From positions 1-40,563 of the forward strand of contig NZ_CAMLOV010000031.1 in assembly GCF_946481715.1 (NCBI RefSeq): DNA of 40,563 nucleotides. Direction: 5' to 3'. This DNA is from an uncultured Mucilaginibacter sp. (GTDB lineage: Bacteria > Bacteroidota > Bacteroidia > Sphingobacteriales > Sphingobacteriaceae). The notes under the pieces are model-generated. The model was not told the DNA's origin. It saw only the letters and a program-made list of their open reading frames with translations, and searched no databases. Numbering within the stretch: the first letter of the stretch is position 1; each line of letters opens with the position of its first letter. Positions 7,693 to 15,875 of this stretch are shown here, piece by piece. The translations under genes and the position numbers were made by a program.

Positions 7693-7982
7693 TTTATTAA
7701 AATTTACTGGTAAAAAATCACTTTTTATTAATCAATAAGTGTGTTTTGAGCCTATTTATATCAAAAATACAATTAAAATGCTTAAAAAAATGATATAAAC
7801 TATATTTAATGCTCTAAATTATGAATAAAAAAGGTAAATTGTATTATTTATTTAATAAAAATTTGACTTTTTATTTCTTTTTAATGTTTATTTGAGTTAT
7901 AATTGTGATGTAAATGCATTTAAGGTCGCAGTTTGATGTATTTAGTCCTAATAAATTGCTTTAACACTTAAAAAATACAACA
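7693..7982. promoter_or_regulatory. Divergent cobA/nirB promoter region
   Basis: This very AT-rich gap of 290 bases separates two divergently transcribed genes of the same pathway and must carry both promoters. I looked for TGA-N6-TCA palindromes and found only half-matches such as TGATGTAAATGC around 7909-7920. No riboswitch-like structure is evident. Confidence 0.55.
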
Positions 7983-10478
7983 ATGTCAAAACCAACTATT
8001 ATTGTTGCAGGTAACGGAATGGTAGGCTACAAGTTTTGCGAAAAACTATTGGCCCGTTCATCACAGTTCCGGATAATTGTTTTTGGCGAAGAGCCACGCC
8101 ACGCTTACGATAGGGTGCACCTTAGCGAATACTTCAACGGCAAATCTGCCGATGATCTTTCGCTCTCCACCCACTCGTGGTATGCTGATAATGGCATCAC
8201 GCTGCACCTGGGCGACCCTATCCAGGAAATTAACCGCGCTCAAAAAACCATCCACTCTTTAAAAGGCGTAACCCTGCATTACGATTACCTGGTTTTGGCA
8301 ACGGGCTCCTCTGCCTTTGTACCCGATATCCCGGGGATAGAAAAAGAAGGCGTATTTGTTTACCGTACCATAGAAGACCTGGAGCTGATAAAGGCATGCG
8401 CTGCCACAGCAAAATCTGGCGCGGTAATGGGCGGTGGGCTGTTAGGGCTTGAGGCTGCCAAAGCATTGATGGACCTGGGGATTGCCGAGCCGCATGTAAT
8501 TGAGTTTGCGCCGAGGCTGATGCCGAGGCAAATAGATTCGGCAGGCAGTAGTATGCTGCAGTTGAAACTTAACCAGCTGGGCCTGCACATCCATTTAAAT
8601 AAAAGCACCGCCGCAATAGTAGGCGGTAAAAAGATAGATGCTCTGCGTTTTAATGATGATAGCCTGCTGCCGGTTGATATGTTGGTAATATCGGCTGGTA
8701 TACGCCCGCGCGATGAGCTTGCAAAGCTTGCTGGCTTGCAGGTAGGTACCCGCGGCGGAATCATTGTTAATGAAAAAATGCAAACCAGCGACGAGCATAT
8801 TTATGCTATCGGCGAATGTGCCCTTTACGAGGGTATGATATACGGGCTGGTTGCACCAGGTTACGAAATGGCGGATATTGTTGCCGCGCACTTAACCGAA
8901 GCCGATAAATCGTTCTACGGATACGATATGAGCACCAAGCTAAAGTTAATAGGTGTTGATGTGGCGAGCTTTGGAGATGCATTTATTACTGAGCCCGACT
9001 GCCGTACCATATTGTTTGAGGATACGCACAAAGGTATTTATAAACGCATTAACATCAGTAACGATGGCAAGCAGCTTTTAGGAGGTATATTAATTGGCGA
9101 AGCAGAAGCTTATAACATGCTGCTGCAAACCGTAAATAATAAAATAGTGCTCCCGCCCGATCCGGAGGACCTCATCCTGGGTTCGCGCGGGGGCGCGGCG
9201 AGCGAAGGTGCGGGTGTAATGAACCTGCCCGATGATGCACTTATTTGTTCGTGTGAAGCCGTTACCAAAGCCGCCATTTGCGGTGCCGTGAATGAGCAAG
9301 GTATCACCAATATGGATGGCATGAAAAAATGCACCAAAGCCGGTACCGGTTGCGGGGGCTGTGTGCCATTGGTGAAAGACCTAATAGCTGGCACCATGAA
9401 GGCTAACGGGCAATACATCAAGAATGTAGTGTGCGAGCATTTTGATTATTCGCGCCAGGAGCTTTTTGACCTTGTGAAGATAAATGGCCTGAAGAATTAC
9501 GACCTGGTGCTTGATCATTATGGTAAAGGCGATGGCTGCGAAGTTTGTAAGCCCGTTGTAGCCAGTATCCTCTCCAGCCTTTGGAACGATGTAATTGTTA
9601 AACAAGAGGTGATACAGGATAGTAACGACCGCTTTTTGGCCAATATCCAAAAAGGTGGTACGTATTCTGTAGTGCCGCGCATCCCCGGCGGAGAAATAAC
9701 GCCCGATAAGCTGATTGTTATTGGCCAGGTGGCTAAACGGTACGGGCTTTATACCAAAATAACCGGTGGCCAGCGTATAGATATGTTCGGTGCGCATTTA
9801 AATGATTTGCCTGCAATTTGGGAAGAATTGATAGATGCGGGATTTGAAAGCGGGCACGCCTATGGCAAAGCACTGCGCACAGTAAAAAGCTGTGTGGGCA
9901 GCACCTGGTGCCGTTTTGGCTTGCACGATAGCGTAACCTTTGCCATAGAGATTGAAGATAGATATAAAGGCATCCGCGCGCCACATAAACTAAAAGGTGG
10001 CGTAAGCGGTTGTGTGCGCGAATGTGCCGAAGCGCAATCTAAAGATTTTGGGATCATCGCCACCGAAAAAGGCTGGAACTTATACGTATGTGGTAATGGC
10101 GGCTCAAAGCCGCAGCACGCGCAATTGCTGGCCACCGATATAGATAGCCAAACCGTTATAAAATACCTCGACCGCTTTTTGATGTTCTACATCAAAACTG
10201 CCGATCAGCTTACCCGCACCGCAACCTGGCTAAACAAGCTGGATGGCGGCATGAGCTACCTAAAAAACGTTATCATGAATGATAGCCTGGGATTGGCAGA
10301 GCAATTGGAAGAAGAGATGCAGGCCTTGGTGGATACCTACCATTGCGAATGGAAGGAAGTGATAGAAAGCCCGACTATGCGTAAACGCTTCTCGCATTTT
10401 ATAAATGCTCCCGAGGAAAAAGATCCGAACGCGCTATTTGTGCCCCTGCGCGAACAGGTACGGGCTAAAGAATGGTAG
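7983..10478 (+). CDS. nirB: NAD(P)H-dependent assimilatory nitrite reductase, large subunit
   Basis: Catalyses six-electron reduction of nitrite to ammonium in the cytoplasm. The 831 residues contain, in order: an FAD domain (IIVAGNGMVGYKFCEKLL), an NAD domain (AVMGGGLLGLEAAKALMDLG), a BFD-like [2Fe-2S] site around residues 418-460 (ICSCEAV...CTKAGTGCGGC), and a second short CxxC-bearing segment (GDGCEVCKPVVASIL, about 517-531). A sirohaem/[4Fe-4S] reductase domain follows. Its four ligands are visible as C-x5-C in SCVGSTWCRFG (about 635) and C-x3-C in SGCVRECAEA (about 676). Length and domain order are normal for NirB. It stands first of a nirB-nirD pair and opposite cobA, which supplies its sirohaem precursor. 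Confidence 0.96.
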   Translation: MSKPTIIVAGNGMVGYKFCEKLLARSSQFRIIVFGEEPRHAYDRVHLSEYFNGKSADDLSLSTHSWYADNGITLHLGDPIQEINRAQKTIHSLKGVTLHYDYLVLATGSSAFVPDIPGIEKEGVFVYRTIEDLELIKACAATAKSGAVMGGGLLGLEAAKALMDLGIAEPHVIEFAPRLMPRQIDSAGSSMLQLKLNQLGLHIHLNKSTAAIVGGKKIDALRFNDDSLLPVDMLVISAGIRPRDELAKLAGLQVGTRGGIIVNEKMQTSDEHIYAIGECALYEGMIYGLVAPGYEMADIVAAHLTEADKSFYGYDMSTKLKLIGVDVASFGDAFITEPDCRTILFEDTHKGIYKRINISNDGKQLLGGILIGEAEAYNMLLQTVNNKIVLPPDPEDLILGSRGGAASEGAGVMNLPDDALICSCEAVTKAAICGAVNEQGITNMDGMKKCTKAGTGCGGCVPLVKDLIAGTMKANGQYIKNVVCEHFDYSRQELFDLVKINGLKNYDLVLDHYGKGDGCEVCKPVVASILSSLWNDVIVKQEVIQDSNDRFLANIQKGGTYSVVPRIPGGEITPDKLIVIGQVAKRYGLYTKITGGQRIDMFGAHLNDLPAIWEELIDAGFESGHAYGKALRTVKSCVGSTWCRFGLHDSVTFAIEIEDRYKGIRAPHKLKGGVSGCVRECAEAQSKDFGIIATEKGWNLYVCGNGGSKPQHAQLLATDIDSQTVIKYLDRFLMFYIKTADQLTRTATWLNKLDGGMSYLKNVIMNDSLGLAEQLEEEMQALVDTYHCEWKEVIESPTMRKRFSHFINAPEEKDPNALFVPLREQVRAKEW

Positions 10479-10521
10479 GAAATTAAGTTTAAAGTTTAAA
10501 GCCGGAAGTAAAAGCACAAAA

Positions 10522-10590
10522 AGGGGGCTGGGCAAGCAATATTCACCCTTAAGAGATATGGAGGCAATTATATCGTGAAGCCAGCCCCCT
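10522..10590 (+). other. Structured intercistronic element between nirB and nirD
   Basis: AGGGGGCTGG (10522-10531) pairs perfectly with CCAGCCCCCT (10581-10590) across 49 bases. Inside, GATAT (10555-10559) can pair with ATATC (10570-10574). No T-run follows, so it does not look like a simple terminator. It sits 66 bases before the nirD start and could adjust the ratio or stability of the two messages. Confidence 0.55.
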
Positions 10591-10655
10591 CCACAAGAAG
10601 GTTATCAAGAAAAAAAGAAAAAATAGGCGTTTTGCCACTATTAAAAAATACAGAT

Positions 10656-11006
10656 ATGGAAACAACATTAACAACCAATTGGATACTGGCCTGCTATGTG
10701 GATGATGTGCCGGATAATGGTGGGTCGTGCATTAAGCATGGCGATGAGCAAATCGCCATATTTAACTTTAGCCGCCGTGGCGAATGGTATGCCACTCAAA
10801 ACCTTTGCCCGCATAAACAGCAGATGGCTCTTTCGCGCGGGATGATCGGCAGCACTGGCGAAAGCTGTGAGCCAAAAGTAGCTTGTCCGTTTCATAAAAA
10901 AACATTTTCACTGCTTACCGGAGAATGCCTTGGCGAAGATGATATGGCTATTAAAACCTACCCGGTGAAGGTGGAAGATGGTAAAGTTTTTATCGGCATA
11001 GCCTAA
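10656..11006 (+). CDS. nirD: Nitrite reductase small subunit, Rieske-type
   Basis: This 116-residue NirD carries a complete Rieske ligand set. Cys51-x-His53 is in NLCPHKQQ, and Cys77-x2-His80 is in VACPFHKKTF. The start at 10656 (METTLTTNW) is chosen because it gives the usual NirD length. An upstream in-frame start at 10575 would add 27 residues from sequence that forms the right arm of the nirB-nirD hairpin. NirD completes the NADH nitrite reductase with NirB. The stop codon directly abuts the stop codon of the convergent regulator gene, with no spacer. Confidence 0.93.
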   Translation: METTLTTNWILACYVDDVPDNGGSCIKHGDEQIAIFNFSRRGEWYATQNLCPHKQQMALSRGMIGSTGESCEPKVACPFHKKTFSLLTGECLGEDDMAIKTYPVKVEDGKVFIGIA

Positions 11007-11702
11007 TTACAGGTTAGTGTCCTGTGTTAAGGCAAAAAGCTTATCGGCATCTGTAATAATTATCTTTTTACCGTTAGCAATAATGGTAGTTTCCTGTATC
11101 ATCTCGTTCACCACCCTAAAAACGGTTTCGTAGGTAGCGCCGGAGTAAGAGGCCAGGTCCTGCCGGGTGAGTTCTATGTCTATGTGCCCTTCGTTATTTA
11201 TTCCAAACTGTTCTTGAAGAGATACCAGCGCCTGGGCTACCCGGCCTTTTACCGACATGTGTGCCAGGTTGCGCATTTTACGTTCCGCTTCTTTTAATTC
11301 CTCGGCAAAAAACAACATCAAATCGTATGTAAAGCTTGGGTTTACTTTCAGTGTGGCATCAAAAAACTCCATATCTACGTAGCATATCAGGCTTTCCACT
11401 AAAGCTGTAGCCGAGATGGGGTAATTGCTGGCCTGCTTGCCTAAAACCCGGTGCCCAAATATGGCGCCCTTATTAGCAAAGCGAATGATGAGCTCTTTAT
11501 CTGCCCCCCATTTCTTGTGTACTTTTACATTGCCTTCGTAAACAAAGTATATTCCGGTAACCGGGTCTCCCTCGCTGAAAATAACTTGCCCTTTTTTAGC
11601 AACAAAGTTTTTTTTGTTGGCGGCAACCGCTGGCAGCCATTCTTTTATGCAGTTTCTGCACATAAAGCAAGACCGGTTATCGCACTGGGTGTTTTTTTTC
11701 AT
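11007..11702 (-). CDS. Crp/Fnr-family transcription regulator with FNR-like cysteine set
   Basis: The 231 residues comprise a cyclic-nucleotide-binding-type sensor domain (about 30-140) and a helix-turn-helix (about 150-215). The N-terminus has Cys7, Cys12, Cys15 and Cys18. A further Cys107, in SLICYVDMEFFD, lines up with Cys122 of E. coli FNR (SMVCEIPFETLD). An iron-sulfur sensor of oxygen or nitric oxide is therefore plausible, although the spacing C-x4-C-x2-C-x2-C differs from FNR. The recognition helix reads YETVFR, with Glu192 and Arg196 matching the FNR and CRP residues that read TGA half-sites. The gene sits between nirBD and the nitrate operon, so it is the likely regulator of both and perhaps of itself. 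Confidence 0.88.
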   Translation of the reverse strand: MKKNTQCDNRSCFMCRNCIKEWLPAVAANKKNFVAKKGQVIFSEGDPVTGIYFVYEGNVKVHKKWGADKELIIRFANKGAIFGHRVLGKQASNYPISATALVESLICYVDMEFFDATLKVNPSFTYDLMLFFAEELKEAERKMRNLAHMSVKGRVAQALVSLQEQFGINNEGHIDIELTRQDLASYSGATYETVFRVVNEMIQETTIIANGKKIIITDADKLFALTQDTNL

Positions 11703-11916
11703 CTATAGCGTTGTTTTTGTATGCTGATTGGGCAAAAATATGAGAAAATTTACGTCGGTTTACTGTTTTTAGTGTAAAATGTGTGTTATATATCGATTAA
11801 ATCATAAAATATCAACCAAAAACACATTATTTCACTCATAAAAAATTATCAAAACCATATTTTGCGCATTTTTTATTAGTGATTATTTGGATTTTTGTCA
11901 AAAAATGGCTTGATGT

Positions 11917-11930
11917 ATGATTTTTATCAT
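11917..11930. promoter_or_regulatory. Candidate Crp/Fnr operator
   Basis: ATGAT-TTTT-ATCAT is a perfect palindrome of the TGA-N6-TCA type, one base per arm away from the FNR consensus TTGAT-N4-ATCAA. It is between the regulator gene and the nitrate operon, about 200 bases from each start. Confidence 0.5.
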
Positions 11931-12054
11931 AAAAATTCGACTTTTATAGATAAAAATTGCATTTATTCATTAATTATAATATATTTATAATAATGAATCG
12001 CATAAAAAACACCAATAGCCCCCGCCTATGATAAAAATAGAAAAAAAATAAAAA

Positions 12055-12089
12055 AACCCTGCCGGGAGGTCGCATTCCCAGACAGGGTT
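12055..12089. terminator. Leader hairpin; reads as an intrinsic terminator on the minus strand
   Basis: AACCCTG (12055-12061) pairs with CAGGGTT (12083-12089), with an inner GGGA/TCCC pair. On the plus strand it lies in the leader of the porin gene without a T-run. On the minus strand the stem is followed directly by a T-rich run (complement of 12041-12056), the form of a rho-independent terminator. Confidence 0.5.
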
Positions 12090-12131
12090 AAACAGTTTTC
12101 AATCGCTTTAACAACTAAAAAACCAAACCAA

Positions 12132-13739
12132 ATGTATAAAAATGTACGTTATAAAATCATAATATTTGCCGTATTTTTAATTCTCGGCAGTTTTCAAATT
12201 ACTACTGTAAAAGCTCAGTTTAGCCTGGTTGGGCAGTTGCGTGTACGCGCCGAAGACCGAAACGGTTATGGCAACCTGGTGCCAAATGGCGCAAAAAAAG
12301 CCAACTTTATTTCGCAGCGCACCCGCTTAAATTTTGGCTATAAATGGGATCTGTTAACCTTTGGTGTTAGCGTTCAGGATATTAGGGTATGGGGAGCTGA
12401 TGCATCTACCATATCGCTGGCAGACGGAAATCGTTTTATGCTGCACGAAGGTTGGGCAGAGTTGACCCTGGCGAACAAAGCCGATACCAATGTTAGGTTT
12501 AAGCTATTGGATTTGCTTACCTTAAAAATAGGCAGACAGGAACTGATCTACGATGATTCGCGCCTTATTGGCAACCTGGATTGGCTGCAGCAGGCGCGGC
12601 AACACGATATGGCCTTATTAAAGGCAATGCACCACGGCTGGCAGGTAGACCTTGGTGTTGCATACAATCAAAACACCGATGCCGCAGGCATAACCAACAG
12701 TAATTACCTGCCAGGTAATTTACCGGCTTATATTAAAAACAGCGCGGGTACACTTGTACCACTTCCGGCGGGCATGGTTCCGTTAGCAGTGGGTGGCAGT
12801 GCAGCAAATAACAGCTCAAAAGCGGGTACCCCGGTGTTTACAAACCCTGCGGGCACAAACGGTGCAACGCAGAACTATAAATCGTTCACCAGCTTATACA
12901 TAAGCAAAAAAATTGATCAAACCAAGCTGTCGATACTGCTCTTTAACGATAATTTTGGCAAATACCGGCTCGACTCGGTAGGGGCTGCTGCCACAGGATA
13001 TGTGTATGGCCGTCGTTTTACTCCAAATGGCGTTGCCGATACTTATGACTATGGCATAAACAGGCGCTATACTTATGGTTTAATGCTTAACCCAACTATC
13101 GGCAATGCATCAGGCTTTGGCAAAATTGCGATACAGGCAGCTTACTACCGCCAATCTGGCAAGGACAGAGATGAGAAGAAGATGGGCGCTTACCATTATA
13201 CTGTAGCGGCCACCTATCAAAAAGGACTTTTTAGTATAACACCTGGTTATGACGTTGTTTCGGGTACCTCAACTGCTGATATTGCCGCAGGCAAAAACAA
13301 TTCATTCGACCCTTTATACGGTACGCCGCACAAGTTTTGGGGCTACATGGATTATTTTTACGCAGGTACCGGGGCGCCTAAGGGTGGATTAAATAACCCT
13401 TACCTAAAATTTAAATACACTGCAAATACCTTCGCCTTAGGGCTCGACCTGCATTCGTTTTCGCTTAACAAGGATATGAAAAAGGCCGACGGGACAGTTA
13501 TTGGAAAAAACCTGGGTAAAGAGGCCGACCTGCTTTTTAGCTACACGGCCAACAAATTTACCAATATAGAATTCGGTTACTCGCTAATGAAGGGTACCAA
13601 CAACCTGCCTTTTGCAAAAGCTCAGGCGGTAAACGACGCTACTGCGGCTACATTTAATAAAACCGCTACCTGGGCCTATGTAATGATAAAATTCACCCCC
13701 GACTTTTTTTACGCTAAGCCGGTAGCCATTAAACAATAA
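12132..13739 (+). CDS. Outer-membrane beta-barrel porin, alginate-export family type
   Basis: The 535 residues begin with a signal peptide (hydrophobic IIIFAVFLILGSF, cut near VKAQ at about 29). Alternating strands follow, with family-typical elements early on: QLRVRAEDRNGYG, FISQRTRLNFGYKWD, VSVQDIRVWG and LTLKIGRQELIYDDSRLIGN. These match alginate_exp-type porins. The barrel ends in an aromatic-rich strand (WAYVMIKFTPDFFYAKP). As first gene of the nitrate operon, 27 bases before nrtA, it is most simply a channel letting nitrate or nitrite through the outer membrane. Alginate itself is unlikely to be the substrate here. The substrate claim is inference from position. Confidence 0.85.
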   Translation: MYKNVRYKIIIFAVFLILGSFQITTVKAQFSLVGQLRVRAEDRNGYGNLVPNGAKKANFISQRTRLNFGYKWDLLTFGVSVQDIRVWGADASTISLADGNRFMLHEGWAELTLANKADTNVRFKLLDLLTLKIGRQELIYDDSRLIGNLDWLQQARQHDMALLKAMHHGWQVDLGVAYNQNTDAAGITNSNYLPGNLPAYIKNSAGTLVPLPAGMVPLAVGGSAANNSSKAGTPVFTNPAGTNGATQNYKSFTSLYISKKIDQTKLSILLFNDNFGKYRLDSVGAAATGYVYGRRFTPNGVADTYDYGINRRYTYGLMLNPTIGNASGFGKIAIQAAYYRQSGKDRDEKKMGAYHYTVAATYQKGLFSITPGYDVVSGTSTADIAAGKNNSFDPLYGTPHKFWGYMDYFYAGTGAPKGGLNNPYLKFKYTANTFALGLDLHSFSLNKDMKKADGTVIGKNLGKEADLLFSYTANKFTNIEFGYSLMKGTNNLPFAKAQAVNDATAATFNKTATWAYVMIKFTPDFFYAKPVAIKQ

Positions 13740-13766
13740 TTTTTAACAATATAAACTACCCCTAAA

Positions 13767-14984
13767 ATGAATATATATATACAAAAATATTGCAAGCCCG
13801 TACTGTTATGGTGTTTGTGCATGTTGATTTTGGCAAGCGGCGCTGCTGCCAGGCCGCCCAAAAGAGTTGTTAAGCTGGGTTTTATTCCCTTAACAGATTG
13901 TGCTCCATTGGTTATTGCAAAAGAACTGGGCCTTTTTGCAAAGTACGGGGTGGACGTGCAGCTATCTAAAGAAGCATCGTGGGCGGTGATCCGCGATAAA
14001 ATTTTAAATGGCGAGCTGGATGCTGCGCATTGCCTCTTCTCTATGCCGTTTTCAGTTTATACAGGTATAGGCGGTAAGGCAGGTTCTGAAATGAAGATAG
14101 CCATGATACTAAATAACAATGGGCAGGCCATTACACTTTCTAAAGATTTTTGCGGCCTGGTTGGTTTTAGGGATCTTAAAAAGGTAGCGGGCGCCATCAA
14201 ATCTGTAAAGGCGCATAAGGAAGTAACCTTTGCCATGACGTTTCCGGGTGGTACGCACGATATATGGTTGCGTAACTGGCTGGCAGCCTGCGGTGTAAAT
14301 TCAAAATCGGTAGGCATAATTACCATACCACCGCCGCAAATGGTTGCTAATATGCGGGTTGATAATATGGAAGGCTTTAGCGTAGGTGAGCCGTGGAATG
14401 GCGTAGCTGCCACTCAGGGTATCGGTTTTACCCAGATCTCCAGCCAGGATATATGGAAAAACCACCCCGAAAAAGCACTTGTAGCTAATAAAGCATTCGC
14501 CGAAACTGATAAGGAAGACCTTAAAAATGTAATGAAAGCGCTTATAGAAGCGTGTAAATGGCTTGATGTGATGAGTAACCGCAAAAAAGCGGCATTGCTG
14601 TTAAGCAAGCCAAACTATGTAAATGCCCCGGTACAGGTAATAGAGGCCCGTTTAATGGGTTCTACAGAAATTGGCTGTGATATGGGTGTGCAAAAATATA
14701 AGGACGATTACATGACCTTTTATAATAATGGCATTGTGAACACGCCAAAACTATCGTACGGCATATGGTTTATGGCCCAGTATATGCGCTTTGGTATGAT
14801 CAGCACTGCGCCCGATTATAATGCAATTGCGCAAAAATTAATTATGGACGATCTGTTCGCAGAGGTTGCTAAAAGCATGAATGTCCCAATACAGGAGGAT
14901 ATGAAGCCTTTTAAAACAAACCTAGAAACAATCGTATTCGACCCGAAGAACCCTGCACCATATATAGCAGGTTCAAAGAAATAG
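13767..14984 (+). CDS. nrtA: Nitrate ABC transporter substrate-binding protein (NrtA-like)
   Basis: This 405-residue protein has an N-terminal hydrophobic segment (about 10-28, ending ASGAAA) that fits a signal peptide. The mature part follows the NrtA/CmpA/TauA fold. It has VKLGFIPLTDCAPLVIAKEL, then a glycine-rich region and the NrtA-type motif TFPGGTHDIWLRNWLAACGV at about 158-177. Later, GFSVGEPWNGVAATQGIG and an ELGC-like region (STEIGCDMGVQKYKDDYMTF) match nitrate-binding proteins. It would capture nitrate or nitrite in the periplasm and hand it to the NrtB permease. The next gene is separated by a stable hairpin that may protect its message. Confidence 0.92.
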   Translation: MNIYIQKYCKPVLLWCLCMLILASGAAARPPKRVVKLGFIPLTDCAPLVIAKELGLFAKYGVDVQLSKEASWAVIRDKILNGELDAAHCLFSMPFSVYTGIGGKAGSEMKIAMILNNNGQAITLSKDFCGLVGFRDLKKVAGAIKSVKAHKEVTFAMTFPGGTHDIWLRNWLAACGVNSKSVGIITIPPPQMVANMRVDNMEGFSVGEPWNGVAATQGIGFTQISSQDIWKNHPEKALVANKAFAETDKEDLKNVMKALIEACKWLDVMSNRKKAALLLSKPNYVNAPVQVIEARLMGSTEIGCDMGVQKYKDDYMTFYNNGIVNTPKLSYGIWFMAQYMRFGMISTAPDYNAIAQKLIMDDLFAEVAKSMNVPIQEDMKPFKTNLETIVFDPKNPAPYIAGSKK

Positions 14985-15006
14985 TTAGTAGTTAATTGAG
15001 GTGAAT

Positions 15007-15036
15007 TTTTGCCGGGTGCTGTTTATCCCGGCAAAA
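15007..15036 (+). other. Intercistronic hairpin between nrtA and nrtB
   Basis: TTTTGCCGGG (15007-15016) and CCCGGCAAAA (15027-15036) pair perfectly over 10 bases with a 10-base loop. No T-run follows, so it may act as a processing or stabilising stem that keeps binding-protein message more abundant than permease message. Confidence 0.6.
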
Positions 15037-15058
15037 TTTGCCAAAACACTTAAATAAT

Positions 15059-15844
15059 ATGAAGAATTTATTTTCGATAAAAACGGCGGTATCTGTGGGG
15101 TACTTTGTGGCCGGGATGGTAATTATGGGTGGTATTTGGGCCCTGATAGCCAAACTTACCAAAAACGAGATACCTACCCCGCTGGCTACCTGGGCGGTAT
15201 TTAAGGAGGTTATACAGCAGCCTTTTCAAAACGATGCCGACCAGAAGGGGATCATGACCAAGTTGCTAAGCTCGCTCGCCAGGGTGGGTATTGGATTTGG
15301 TTTAGGCAGTCTGTTTGCCATACCGCTAGGGCTTATGATGGGCAGCAGCAAAATAGCCATGCGTATTATTAACCCTATGGTGCAAATTTTAAAGCCTGTT
15401 TCGCCGCTTGCATGGTTCCCGTTAGGGCTGGCCATTTTTCAGGATTCGCCCAAGGCGAGTATCTTCATGATATTTATATGCTGTATATGGCCTACGTTAA
15501 TTAATGCCGCTTTCGGCGCATCCAGTATCCCGCAGGATCATAAAAACGTGAGCAAAGCCTTTGGTTTTTCTACCTGGAACTACCTCAGCAAAATACTTTT
15601 GCCATTTAGTTTACCGCATATTATCACTGGGCTCAGGCTATCCATAGGTATTGCCTGGATGGTTATAGTTGCCGGCGAAATGTTATCGGGCGGAATAGGG
15701 CTGGGCAATTTTGTATGGGAAGAAGGGTTTAACGGCGGTAGCGTAGCCAAAATTTTGGTGGCTATAATTATCATAGGTATAGTAGGCTCCCTGTTGGATA
15801 TGTGTTTTACCTGGCTGCAAAAGAAATTCTCATACGCGGCTTAA
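15059..15844 (+). CDS. nrtB: Nitrate ABC transporter permease (NrtB-like)
   Basis: 261 residues from the ATG at 15059 (MKNLFSIKTAV). A longer frame exists only through a TTG at 15038, inside the region just after the hairpin, and is less likely. Several membrane segments are visible, for example VGYFVAGMVIMGGIWALIA near the start and ILVAIIIIGIVGSLLDMCF near the end. The permease-ATPase coupling loop lies around INAAFGASSIPQDHKNVSKA, the position of the EAA motif. This is the BPD_transp_1-type permease of the nitrate/sulfonate/taurine group. It forms the inner-membrane channel fed by NrtA and powered by the ATPase encoded 31 bases downstream. Confidence 0.92.
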   Translation: MKNLFSIKTAVSVGYFVAGMVIMGGIWALIAKLTKNEIPTPLATWAVFKEVIQQPFQNDADQKGIMTKLLSSLARVGIGFGLGSLFAIPLGLMMGSSKIAMRIINPMVQILKPVSPLAWFPLGLAIFQDSPKASIFMIFICCIWPTLINAAFGASSIPQDHKNVSKAFGFSTWNYLSKILLPFSLPHIITGLRLSIGIAWMVIVAGEMLSGGIGLGNFVWEEGFNGGSVAKILVAIIIIGIVGSLLDMCFTWLQKKFSYAA

Positions 15845-15875
15845 AAATTTAAGATCATTATTTAAAGTGTAATTT

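Larger units (their letters stand above)
11703..12131. promoter_or_regulatory. Divergent regulatory gap between the crp/fnr gene and the nitrate operon
   Basis: This 429-base gene-free AT-rich stretch holds a TGA-N6-TCA palindrome at 11917-11930 and a strong hairpin just before the porin gene at 12055-12089. It must contain the promoters of the leftward regulator gene and of the rightward nitrate operon. No other feature stands out. Confidence 0.6.

Noticed and set aside
10575..10655. Longer nirD with start at 10575
   Set aside because: The extra 27 residues come from the hairpin arm and linker, are basic and unlike NirD, and the ATG at 10656 gives the usual length.
12132..13739. Alginate export as the role of the barrel protein
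   Set aside because: No alginate synthesis or modification genes are nearby, and the operon is devoted to nitrate. The family name is historical.
15038..15058. TTG start adding seven residues to NrtB
   Set aside because: It lies directly after the intercistronic stem, and the ATG at 15059 is a better start ahead of the first membrane segment.
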